Shown: positions 51,401-62,900 of the stretch, in pieces
Position numbering within the stretch: position 1 is the first letter of the stretch
Layout: each line of letters begins with the position of its first letter
The notes under the pieces: model-generated
What the model saw: the letters and a program-made list of their open reading frames with translations, nothing else
Databases searched by the model: none
Told to the model about the DNA's origin: nothing
Translations under genes and position numbers: made by a program
Assembly (NCBI GenBank): GCA_947846985.1
Contig: CANTUZ010000002.1
Location: forward strand, 135,741,889-135,805,888
DNA: 64,000 nt
Origin: Fratercula arctica
Taxonomy: Eukaryota > Chordata > Aves > Charadriiformes > Alcidae
Direction of reading: 5' to 3'

Positions 51401-54400
51401 TATTAGCAACTTTCCTTCAAGGATCTCTGAAGCCGTGAGCCAGCATGTGTTTCATTGTGAGCATACATGTATTACTATTGATTTCAGTGGGATTCCTTAC
51501 TTGCTGGAAGTCATGTTTCAGCACTTTAGAGTCCAAGTGCTTAACAAACATTAATTATACCCTGTAACACTGAGTAATGGCTCTGTTTTGTAGATATGGA
51601 AAATTAAACCCCGTAGAGGTCAGGCAAGGATTGAGATTTTGAGTCAAAACTTTCGTACTCCTAGATTTCTATTCCAGCTACGCAGCTATGTTTCTTCCCA
51701 TAGAAAGTCTTTAAAGCAAGTTCTAGCTTTCCTGAATTGCTCTTACTTTACAGGTCTTGACGTGCTGTATTCCAACAGCAAGCCTTTTTTTTCAGGGGTT
51801 CATCCCAGTTTAAGTCATTCCGTGGAGCTGCTTTTCAGCACTCCAGAAGATGCTCACCAATTTTAGAAAAGCCAATCCCATGCCCTGTTTCTGACCCTCT
51901 CTTTCCTTATCTAAAAACTATGGGTAGGAAGATTTACTAATCCACTGAGGACTTCCAAGAGTAATTAATGTTTGTGAAGTACTTAGTCTTAAGCGCTGTG
52001 TGAGTGTTTGTGCTCTCTCCAGTTTGGCAGTCGGATCGTTGCTCAAGGCTGGGACGTCCTGGCGCTTCCCGGGAACCAGGAGCTCCCGCTGCGGAGCGTG
52101 GCCAGGATTTAGGAAACCTGGTTTAGCAGGAGGGACTGAGGTGGTATGGGGGTAGTCATCACAGGCTTTTCCTTTCCCCACCTGGCTCGATGGTGTCTTT
52201 AAGCTGCTTAAGCAGCTGTAACAGGACAGTTCTAGACTAATGCATGTTGGAAATGCAAATACTCAAACCTGAGATTCAAGCTGCTTGTAAGTGCCTGACT
52301 GCTGGTAATCATAGAAAATCAAGTATCAAAAATGAAATTTTGATGTTCGGCTTAAACTAAACAAGGGAAAAGGGGTCAGTGCAAGTTTAATGTGTGTTCC
52401 TCTGCCTGCTTTCTAGCTATTTGTGTGGCTGATTAGTGTTATTGAAAGCTTGATTAAGGACAAAGAGGAGCAACAAATAACATCCTCATGATTTTCAATC
52501 ACTTTTTAAAGTCAGCTGTACTAAAAGTGGATTTAAAACCTTTAGTTATATAACCATGGGATATCTTGCCTTAGCTTCTCTATTTGAAATCTGGGGACCC
52601 AACAGCAGTTTGCCAGGCACTGTAACGTGTTGATAGCTGCTAAATTTTGAATAATCCCAGCCACTGGAAATGCTTTTTGCCATTTGTGTGAACTCCGTAT
52701 TTACCAGTTTCAAAAGAATAATTGCATTTAGAAAACTGAATGGCTCTGAATACAAAAGAGCAAAGTAGAGTATCAAAACCAGTAAAGTTGTAGCGTTAAT
52801 TTGTCACTATTCGAGTTCAGCGGGAGTTGATGCTGTCTGCGTCTCTTGCTTTTCAGCTTCACGTGGTCCACTGGAACTCAGAAAAGTATTCCAGTTTTGT
52901 TGAGGCAGCTCGTCAGTCAGATGGATTAGCAGTCATGGCTGTATTTCTGAAGGTAAGATAAAAATGCCTCAGCCTTCCTAATAAATCTGCATTATGAGCC
53001 CAAAGGGATAATGGTGATGGTTGGTATAATTATTGCTAAAGAGATACTTGTTTTATATGGGCATTAAATGATACTGTTTCCTTCAGACTGTTTACTTTCC
53101 ATCAAAGATTAAAAATAACAGATTAATAGATTTTCAAGACAGCGAGTCTCTTCAGTTTGCCTAGTCTGCATTCCTGTACAACATAAGATGTGGAACTTAA
53201 TTCAGCTGCCCCTATATGGATCCCAAAAACTTGTACTTGACTAACAGGTTTCTCTAGGAGGGCAATCTGACTTGGTTCAAATGCTTCCTTAACTGTTTCT
53301 GAGATAGTCATTTCTTTAAAATAATAATAAAAGAACCCCAAAACCGGAGAATCTCCTTATATACCTCTTTGCCTTCTCTACCTGTTCTAAGGTGGCATTA
53401 AACTCTTGCAGCAGCTTCCTTGACTTCTGTATGAAGATGCAGATGGGGAGTTCACAAAACCCGTGACGAAGGGTAGGGCTTTGGTCAAATCTGTGGTTTC
53501 TGGCTGGCGCAGCTTCCCGAGCACCGCTGGTGCTGCTGCTGCTGCTGCTGGCGCCATCAGGGAGCTCTTACACGCAGCAGTTGCAAAGAACTGCTTCAAT
53601 AATTCTGTCTTTCCAGTTTACATTATAGTGATTGGAGGAAAGTTTCCCTGGATTTCTTCCTGCTTGGGATACATAAGAACGATATTTTCACTATTTTAAG
53701 CAATTGAAATTTCAGATGTAAGCTCGCAACTTTTAATATCCTGCATATAAAACATGAAAAAGAAATCGCTTTTATGCCCTTGCAGTGTAAAGTTTGTGGG
53801 TCTTCTGTAGCTGAAATAATTACTAAGAGTAGCCGGAATAAATACTGTCAGCAAGGAATTGGATCTTCTTAACAACCCAGTACTATTTCTAAGGACCAGC
53901 TAGTCACAGGCTCGTACTCACAAAATCCATCAGATCTCACAGTCGCTTAAGTAAGGTTATGTAAAACAGCTTCATTATGCATTTGCTTTTTGATTATTTA
54001 GGTTTGCTATTTTTCTCCGGAGCTCAAGTATTTCTTTTTTTCTCTGGTGTTAATAGATTGGTGAATGCAACCCTCAGCTGAAGAAGATTACGGACCGCTT
54101 GGACACCATCAGAATCAAGGTGAATGAATGCTTCCAGAAGACTTCTAATATTGGTGGTTGTTCTTTTTGTTTTGTTTTATTGGTAACCTGGCTGCTACTC
54201 CCTTCACCTTCAGGTTCCCTAGTCCCTAGTTTAATAGCTATCCATATCTAACTCTGATTTGGGACAGTTTAAGAGCATTCTTGTTGGGTAAAGTTGAAAA
54301 CTGAGCAGACAAAGAATAATTCTATACAATAAGGGATCAGAGGAAAAGGCTAATTCCTCACAGAACCTAGTCTCTGACAAATGACTATGAGAACAGTAAC

Positions 54401-57400
54401 AGCAGTAGAACATACTTTATGGAAAGTTGTGAAGAAGATGAGGGAAAGGTTTCCTCCCCTGTTCTGCTGGGGTAGTGGGTGAGAAATAAGCTATTGTTTG
54501 CATGAGAGCGATCAGCCAGACTCACAACATCATGTTTCATACAGGCATCTCTTGCCTGGTAGCCAGAAAAAGGAGTAACCCGTGGGCCTGGGAGGAGTGA
54601 ATGGGGAGGGCAGCGGGCGGCAGTAACCTGTGGGGTCGCTCTGCCAGCCCCATAGAGACCCCATTGAAAATCTAACATCTTCTCACCTCTCCCTCCAACT
54701 TCTATGTCATGGTCATTTGTAACTACGGGGAACCTATGCCAACGTGGCACCTTTGATGGGGTCCTGCTGGCATCAAGGTCAGCAGCAGCAAAACTGTCAT
54801 TGAGGTAGGACCTCATCAGAAGGTCACGGGTTCACCTGCTGTGATCATCCAGGATGATCCACCCCATAGTGGAACAAGCTCTACTGCCTTTGGCATGATT
54901 TATCTTGGCCTCTAGCTTTTAAATAATATCACCCTTTTCTTTCTTTCTTTTTTTAAAAAAAAAAAAAAAATTGTGTAAGAAATACATTTCTAAACATATT
55001 TACTTTAGAACGACCCCGGGCTTTTTTTTTTCTGTTTTTAATTTCCAGGGCAAAAGAGCACTATTCACAAACTTCGATCCTAGCTGTCTGCTTCCCAAGT
55101 CCCTGGACTACTGGACATACTTCGGCTCTCTCACTGTTCCACCTCTTCTTGAGAGTGTCATATGGATTGTTCTGAGAGAACCCATAAGTGTCTGTTCTGA
55201 ACAGGTATTCTTTGATTTTTCACTGCTGTAGAGATGTTGCTTTTATAAGACTTGAAACTGTAAATGCCACACCAAAAATATGTTTTTGCAGACCTTGGCA
55301 TTGCATACCTTATCGAATTATCAGGACAAAATAGTTTATCCTGACTTCTTGTTGCCTGCCTTTGCATAACAGCTATTTACTACCCATTTTTAAAAAAGAA
55401 TCTGCATACTCTAAAAATTAAAAATCAAAAATAACCCACAAGGAACTTATGGAAAAAAAAGGTTCTCGTGACACTTAGAAATTCCACTGGAATTTCCTAG
55501 AATTCCACTCAATTTGATTATTTGCATATCCTGCTCAAACCTTTTCTCCGGCATTTTTATTTGGCAGATCATAGTAAATTTCGTCTTGCATTCTAGAGGT
55601 GTAAAACTTCGTGAATTTACTAGAATAATAAAAAGCACATACAATTGTAATAAGTTGGGTTTTATGTTAGGCTTTTTTAGGGAAGTCTACTTACAGCTCT
55701 TGTTAAATTAAGCTTCATGCTAGCTTCCTGCTATATATTAATGTTGCAACAGTGACACCAAGTGGGCCGATCATTTTAGGTGTAAAGAGTTTTTCCTACT
55801 GGAGACACTGAAGTATGTGAGATTAGAGTTTCTAATACTGGATGTTGCTAAGTGCGTCGCGTGCAATATGTTATCAATATTCTGGGCACACTGTAAACCT
55901 TAAGATCATTGTATCACAACATTTGTCTCGTTCATGGTCAGTATTACAAATACCTCGGAAAATTCAGTACCCTAGGCCCCGTACTCAGCAGAAATGGTGA
56001 CTTCAATCTTTGTGCAAAATGTTAAAACAGTTCACTGAATAGGACGCTTGTTAGTCAGGAGACCTCAAATTCTGTTTGTAACTGATTTGAAGTCACGTAT
56101 TTGCTCAGTGTGTCCATTTTTTTCATCTGTCTCTCTTCCCCACTCCCCTCAACGGGGCTTTGTCAGACTCGCTGCAACGCGTATGGATCTGGGATTGAAA
56201 ATTTGTGTTGAGATACCAACTTCCCCAAGACAAGCCATTGTTCAGGTTAAAAGGTTCTTATTTGAGCTAATCTATAAGTAATACATTCTAAAATGTGAAA
56301 TACTGTATTCAAACACCTGTGTGTAACAGGTTCAGAGGACATGGTGTCAGAAACAATGTCAGATACAGTCATTCTTTACTAGTAATTTTTCACAGACTGT
56401 AGCTATGTCTTATGCATTAAAGTATAATTGTGCTATATTCTTATAAATATAAGCATGCATGTAGCTAAAAGTGTTTGTTTCCAGTAATGTCCACCATTGT
56501 GATTGATCAGTCATCACCATGACTGTTTTGGCATTCAATTTTATCCCTTAAGTTTGTATTTCTTCAGGGCTTTCCAGTTTACTACCTACTTTTTGGTGCA
56601 TTTTTCAGGTTGAAAGAAATGAAAAATAAATTTTAAGTTTTTAGAAACTCCCAGGGATCCTGAATTACAAATATTAGCTTTAGAATGGGGTGAAGAAAGA
56701 TAGCATTGACTTTTTTTTGCTCTTAATGCGATTAAGGTGCAATGTGCTGTACAACTAAATGCTCGGTTATAATGGAATGATTTTTGTGCTGTTCTCCACT
56801 TGGTAGCCTAGAAGGGAAGTAAGGAGGTATATAGAAATAGTAAATTCTGGAAATATTAGAAATTAGACAAAATACTAAATTTCAGACATGTAGCTTTGAC
56901 CTGGGTTTCTGCTGAGATCAGCTTAAGCAGAGAAGCTTACGCTGAGGTATGAAAAACTGCTGGTTCTGCTTCTTCTCAAGGGGAAAATTTGGAATCTCTT
57001 CTGGTTTGACTACATGTTTAATATATCAAAAGTGCTAATTACAGAAACTTTCTATAGTACCACACCTACTATTCCAGGTTAACGGTGAATATACTCTTTA
57101 AAAAAGAAAATATACACAGGTACACATAAGCAATCTAATTTTTGGCATGAAACATTCCAGAATCTCCAAACTATAAAATCAAACTAAAAAAATATAAAAA
57201 AACCTGGTTTAGATCAGGTTATGGAAGACAAGCGTGAATATAGGAAACAAATAATCCTTACGTGCAGTTTCATTCTTACACATATTTTGGGAGATTTTCA
57301 TCGCTTTTCATTTGCAAGGACAGTAATGGTGGAATTGCCATACGGTTCCATTCTTCCCGGTGGGAAAAAAAAAGGTGACAAGTATCTTCAATATTTACTA

Positions 57401-57579
57401 CATGCTTTTTCATTAGTAGGAGCGTGAGGGTTTTCTGCTGAACCTTATGTCTCTTTTGATTGCAGCTAGCCAAATTCCGCAGCCTCCTGAGCACTGCTGA
57501 GGATGAGGTCGCCTGCTGCTTGCTGAGAAACTACCGGCCTCCCCAGCCTTTAAAGGGACGAGAAGTCAGAAGGAATTAA
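39417..57579 (+). CDS. CA13: Carbonic anhydrase 13 (7 exons, 258 aa)
   Basis: Complete cytosolic alpha-carbonic anhydrase, catalysing reversible CO2 hydration. Exons: 39417-39447, 45496-45693, 49553-49671, 52857-52952, 54057-54119, 55049-55204 and 57466-57579 (stop TAA 57577-57579), all GT-AG with continuous phase. It starts [11 protein letters not shown], then [10 protein letters not shown]. The zinc ligands are His93 and His95 (QIHFHWG) and His118 (LHVVHWN). The proton-shuttle His is 63 (NNGHS), and Glu105 and Thr198 (GSLTVPPL) complete the active site, so it should be active. It is assigned to CA13 rather than CA1, CA2 or CA3 by [24 protein letters not shown] and [12 protein letters not shown], which resemble human CA13 (262 aa) as I recall it. 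One oddity is Phe194 in YFGSLT where most family members have YPGSLT. The position next to RBIS agrees with conserved gene order. Confidence 0.96.
39448..45495 (+). other. CA13: CA13 intron 1
   Basis: A 6-kb GT-AG intron. The 5' end is still GC-rich (to about 39560), followed by a 16-bp tandem duplication at 39611-39642. The rest is AT-rich, with a (GT)n/(GC)n mixed run near 44784-44804. No extra exon or recognisable repeat family was found. Confidence 0.7.
39611..39642 (+). repeat. Perfect 16-bp tandem duplication
   Basis: GCAGATTTTTGTCTGG occurs twice head to tail just downstream of CA13 exon 1. It is a perfect duplication, so probably recent. No function is apparent. Confidence 0.85.
48527..48975 (-). 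repeat. CR1 LINE 3' end, minus orientation, with pentamer tail
   Basis: Read on the minus strand this is a CR1 3' end. The tail at 48527-48557 consists of AGAAC/AGAAT units (minus strand GTTCT/ATTCT). Next comes the complement of GGTCCCTTCCAACTG, then further CR1 blocks up to about 48975 (AGCCTCCTTTTCTCCAAACT at 48899-48918 is the antisense of a typical CR1 segment). It lies in CA13 intron 2. The 113-codon and 94-codon frames over it belong to the repeat. Confidence 0.9.
53530..53550 (+). repeat. (CTG)7 triplet run
   Basis: Seven tandem CTG/GCT units in CA13 intron 4. They explain the Ala-rich chance frames there. Short and non-coding. Confidence 0.8.
54440..54860 (-). other. GC-richer tract with a 143-codon antisense open frame in CA13 intron 5
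   Basis: Between CA13 exons 5 and 6 there is a GC-richer tract with an open frame on the minus strand, 54385-54816. The frame starts [15 protein letters not shown] and ends in a Leu-rich tail. I recognise no domain, and there are no matching splice or promoter signals. It is most likely chance or an old insertion remnant. Confidence 0.25.
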
Positions 57580-58069
57580 AGGAGTAAAGCCAGAGTAGTC
57601 TCCCTCTGAAACCAAAGGCTGAATTCATTTTAATAGTTAATATACTTTGTGATTTTTTTTTTTTTATTTTTTTTTGTGAGTTGCGATAACAAGTAGGTGG
57701 TGTTTTATTTTTGGTCACTATGCAGTCATTTCTTACAGACAAGCGTGTCCCGAGTTGTTGCAGGTTCATTGATGTTAATGGGTCTGACTGTGTTTGAGTG
57801 CGTTGGTTTGGGAGCATTGAGGCGTTAGTGTTGCACGCACAGAGGGCACTGCTAATCGTGAGGGTCAGATGTGGTGAAGGAGTTGTCCAGAATTTGCCAC
57901 TAAATTACTGAACAGGATCCCTGATATTAATGGCAGTAAAGGACGTTCTGGGATTATTCTCCTGGTCTCTAACATAATACTTAGTTTCTATTACTTCACA
58001 CTGTAATTCTCAAGAAAAAAAATATTTCAAGGCTGATATCATTTCATTGCTACTGCTGCAATACCATGC

Positions 58070-58308
58070 TTACCTAGGACAAGAGGAATTACAACAGGGG
58101 AGGTTTAGGTTGGACATTAGGAAAAATTTCCTCACTGAAAGGGTTATCAAACTTTGGAACAGGCTGCCCAGGGAAGTGGTGGAGTCTCCATCCCTGGAGG
58201 CAGTTAAAAGATGGGTAGACGTGGTGCTGAGGGACATGGTTTAGTGGTAGGTTTGTCAGTGTTAGGATGATAGTGGGGCTCGATGATCTTACAGGTCCCT
58301 TCCAACCT
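58070..58308 (+). repeat. CR1 LINE 3' end
   Basis: Short, well-preserved CR1 3' terminus in plus orientation. It shows TTGGACATTAGGAAAAATTT, ACAGGCTGCCCAGGGAAGTG and GGTCCCTTCCAACC, then passes directly into an ATTCT repeat. It is close in sequence to the copy at 37125-37659. Confidence 0.93.
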
Positions 58309-58377
58309 ATTCTGTTCTGTTCTATTCTATTCTATTCTATTCTATTCTATTCTATTCTATTCTATTCTATTCTATTC
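58309..58377 (+). repeat. (ATTCT)n microsatellite at a CR1 tail
   Basis: About 13 pentamer units, two TTCTG then a pure run of TTCTA, starting at the CR1 3' end. It looks like an expansion of the CR1 terminal repeat. Confidence 0.95.
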
Positions 58378-59982
58378 CTACAAAAAGCAATAAAGCAGTA
58401 ACGACTAACAGCATTAAAGTAAAACAGATATACGATCCTGTTGTTCCAACTGCTTCATAGCAGTAATAATGACATACTGATTGATTTATTTTTAAAAAGC
58501 AAATAGTAAGGATTTTGTATATTATGGGATCATGTCAGGTGGATTAGGTATTCCTGAATTCCACCAGCTACACTGATGAAACTGTCCTGCAACCTGAAAC
58601 CTGCCAGGTGGAAGGGCATAGAGGGAACTGTTCATTCATGCCTGAACTCACTCTGTTGCATTTGGTGAACGATAAGGGACTATAACACTATATCCATGTA
58701 GTGTCAGACTCCTACTGCTCAAAATCATGAGGCAGGAGCAGCAGTTGCTCCAGACTGTTTCATACTAGACACGTGTCATGCTGCAGTGTGAGAGACACGT
58801 TGCACACCTCACCTCTCGCAGTGGAGCACAGCACTACGCAGGTATGTAATGTCTCCCAGGTACTGGCTGAAGTTCCGCTGTCATCGCTGGACTTGGGTGG
58901 TTGCACTTACATTCCAAGACCAAAGATAGCATTTAGAGCAAGCCAAAGAAATCAGAATCAAGTCAGTATCTAATTAGAGATCGGCCCTCAATTGCGGTAT
59001 GTTTAAATGTCTGTCTTTAGGAATTGACTTGAGCCTGTGTTCCTCTCAAGAGCTTTTGTTATCTGAATATAACTTTGTTTTATGCCAAATTTATTTTTGA
59101 TACTTTTAATGAACTTGCCATAGGGTGTAGCTTAGTATAGGATTAGATTTACCCTCAGACTCTGAGCACTACAAGTGAAAACCAGTGATACCTGAAAGAG
59201 GCAGCTAGAGGTTTCCCGGGCAGTGAGTGCTACCAGTCTCTGTAGTACTTCTGACCAAACTCATCTTCCACAATTACGATGAATTTGCTTTTTCATGGGT
59301 GTTATAGGCTCAATAGATCTTGCCTCAATAGATCTATTGTTCTTATATGGACAACTATGAGGGAAATAGCAAACAGGATTGACTTTATATACCTTCTTAT
59401 AATTGAATAGATTAGACATAGAGACATAGATATTTTAGCTTAGTTTAAGATAGGTGGATTTTTTTGTTTTCTCCTCCCCAGAATATAGCTACTATCGCTA
59501 CAAGGCCTCTCAGCGCCTTCTGAATGTTTTCTGAAGGATAGAACACAAATAGACCATGGAAGAAATAAAAAACATTTGGCAGAGGCAGCAGGTACAAGTA
59601 TTAACCAACGGGGAAAAACCTGCAAGCACTTTTTGTTGTCTGGCAGAGGGAGAAGAATGCAGCTGGAAAGACCTCAGGCTTGTTCTTTCTGAATGAGGAC
59701 GTCTGGAAAGTGCGTGTGGAGAGAGCGAGAGTGTGCTGCGTGTTTTCACACCTTTTTTTAGACTTAGTGTTGGATCTGATATGTTTCCCTGTCATGGGAG
59801 TAGCTGCAGAACATGAACAAAATGTTTACAAATTGCACGAAGGCTATAAACGTTTCTTTGCCTGAGAAGAGAAAATAATAAGGCTACGGCTTCATGTCAG
59901 AGACAAAAGTTTTACATATTTTTTACGTACTGAAAACAGTGAAGTTGATCAAGTGCTTTGATATTTATAAGGATTTTATCAA

Positions 59983-59988
59983 AATAAA
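59983..59988 (+). terminator. CA13: Candidate distal poly(A) signal of CA13
   Basis: AATAAA followed within 30 bases by a TGTGTCTTGTATT stretch, 2.4 kb past the stop codon. Other AATAAA hexamers lie at 58389-58394 and 59564-59569. The CA13 3' end is therefore uncertain. Confidence 0.3.
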
Positions 59989-62900
59989 AAAAAATGGACT
60001 TTATTAATGTGTCTTGTATTTTCTGTCAAAGAGATACACGTTTTACAGAGAAGGCTGCAGTTTTATAACTAGTGCCTGAAGCTCTAGTTTTGGAAAAAAT
60101 AGTCACCCCTCATTTGAAGTCTGTCTTTGGGCAGTGTAGTGTTACATATCTTTTTTATGTTGCAAGTAAAATGACTTTGGCAGAGCTAAGACATGCAATC
60201 AATTGTACATGAAGTTTCTGATAGCGCTATTTTGAACTATTGACTATTTATTTAGAGTTATGCAAATAAGTTTTAGAAGAAGACATCTTTCACAGAAATT
60301 CTCCTAATGTGGAGGTGCTGTGTTTGCATTAGATTGCATTAACATGGTACTACATCTGGGAGGAAAACTAGTGGTGGCATCTGAAAAAGGACTAGAAGTG
60401 CTCAGATGCCTGAAATCCTTTGGGAACAGCTTCCCAAGTTCTTTCTTTGCTGCAACTGCAAGGCGAGAGCACAGACACAGTCTTGACACTGAGCACTTAG
60501 TTGCATCCTCAGTCACTAACTTCCTCTATGCCCAAGCTGCACTGAATCTCAACCAGGCTACGTGATGTGCTCCCAGGGAATTAAATCTCAGTCGTGGGCT
60601 CCATGCTTTATTAACATGACTCTAGAGCAGACAAAGCCAAAATATATCCTCACCCTGCAAGCTGCAGGTCTCTTTGATCAACTCTTTACCCTCTGACATA
60701 CTTGGAACCTTTATATTAAGAAGAATAAAATGCTCACTGACCAAGAAATATGTAGGGTATTTGCTGAAAATAGTAGCTGTCAAGTATTGGACATGGCTGG
60801 ATAGTTGGTCACCCATAAACTTATTCTCAGAATTAAATAAACTGCAGCAGAGTCTTGGGGTCAGCTCTGCTGGTTTTGGCACAGGAGGGAAGCAGGGCGC
60901 TCTGCTGTGTTTCTAGCCTTCACCAGGCATGCTCTTGATGTCTTTCATGTTGCAAAGACAGAGTTCAACACCAGCCTGGGAGATTTCTTTATGTCAAAGA
61001 AAAAACCTGGGAAGTAGCTGTCTTTCCTTCTGGAGTAAGGTGGGCTGAAGATCAGGCAGACATCTGTTTGCTGCCATACACCCACTGTCTACGTACCTGT
61101 GCTTTCTCTGCCCCTGCAGAGATCTGTTTCTCTGTTTCTTCAGCAAATGGGACTTTGCTGGCTATCCAGGCATGAACTGGGACCTGAAAGAATTCAAGGA
61201 ACCAATTCCAGGAAAAAACCCTGAGTCTTCCAAATACTCAATTTTAAAAGAACTTTTCTGAAACAGTGGAATATGGCATATAAATAAAGTGACAGAAAGA
61301 AATACCTAATACAATTTTTATAAACTTAATGGAAAGGAAATTTGGGATTTAGGTTCCTGGAGCTTTAAGTAGGCAAGGAACAGATTGCTAGAGATAAATC
61401 TTGCCTAGCCTTCAGATGTTAAAAGTTGGAAATCATTGAGAGACTCAGAACATCTGCAGCTTCAGCATGAAGGTACAAATGCCAGAGGAATGCTGCTCTA
61501 GAGAGGTTTTTACCTTTTATTATCTATGAACTAGTATAAAAAGCATTGTGACAATCTCCTTTATCACTCTGCTGCTATATGGACTCCATCTAACTTCTGG
61601 CCTAACTTTTATATTTTGTTGTTCCCCCCACAGTTGTGAAGTAAAGAGTTTGTTCTGGTTTTGGTTTTAACTACCATTGCTTGCTTATGCTCTTTTTCCT
61701 TTAATTCTTCTTCCCTGGCATCTCTTTAGGACTTAGGATAAAAACCTTAACGTATAAAGCATCCTACAAATATCCAGTAGTGTTATATTCCACTAATGTT
61801 CTGCACAAGCCTGCTTGTTTTTCATATTCAGTCTTGTTATTGTTTGTTTGTACAGGTCTAGCCTAATGGAGATTTGGTCTGTGAGCTAAATCTCTTAGAT
61901 ACTGTTATTTCCATACCTTTTATTCATGAAGTGCTTACTCGATGGACAGATGGCCTTTTCTGGGTATCCGCTGTCTTTGTTAGAGAGGAGATAATGCTGA
62001 AATGCTTAAAGAAAAATGTTTCTAAAATAGCAGTTTGTTTCCTCTTTCTGTCAACCTCTCCACCATTCATGCCAAGTACAAGTTTTCACTGTGGTGAAAC
62101 ACTTGCACGTGGGGCCTGTGTTGGCTTCTCTTGTGCAGCACAGTTTGGGGACAGGGGATGCCTCTGACAGGAGAGTACTGTATTGTCCTCTGAAAACAAA
62201 GATCCTCTGCCTTGGCTTAACAGAACTGTTGTGCTTCACAGTCAATTCCTGTGTCACTTCTATTTTGTCAAATTTCACCCACATACTTGACTTTGAATAA
62301 TTTGTAGATGCTCCTGACAGTTTTGGTTTTCAGATATAAATCATACATGCAACAGATAGATGAAATGTATTTTTTTATGAAGATGTGATTTAACATTTTT
62401 TTTCTGTCTGTCATTTGAAAATATTCTGAATAAAGCATCAGCTGTTTAAATGTCAACATTCTGCTTCCAATTCTTCTCTTTTCTACAGTTGTATGAACAG
62501 CAGACAGAAATGTGCTAAATAAAATAATTAAAAACAAAACAAAACTAAACCAGCACTTTGGTGTTTTTGAGGAAAAAAAAGGAACCCAGTCATCCTTGGT
62601 GTTTTTCAAAAAGTCTGTTCTTGATTTCTGTTTTCCCTTTGTCCTGTTTAAACTCCAGCTTCTAATGTAGTTTGTGATTTCAGGAATAAACAGTTTACCT
62701 GGAAATCACCAAAGATCTCAGCATCCAAACTTATATTCCAAAATTGCTTTGAAATTCTCATGGTTACGTAGAAAGCATAGGTGTCTATGTACGAATGGCT
62801 GAAAGAATGCTGTGTCCCCAGGTCTGCAGATGGCAGCAGCAATCCAAAAATTGCTGAAGATTATTTGAACAGTATTTGTTACCTATTTCATTGCAAATAC

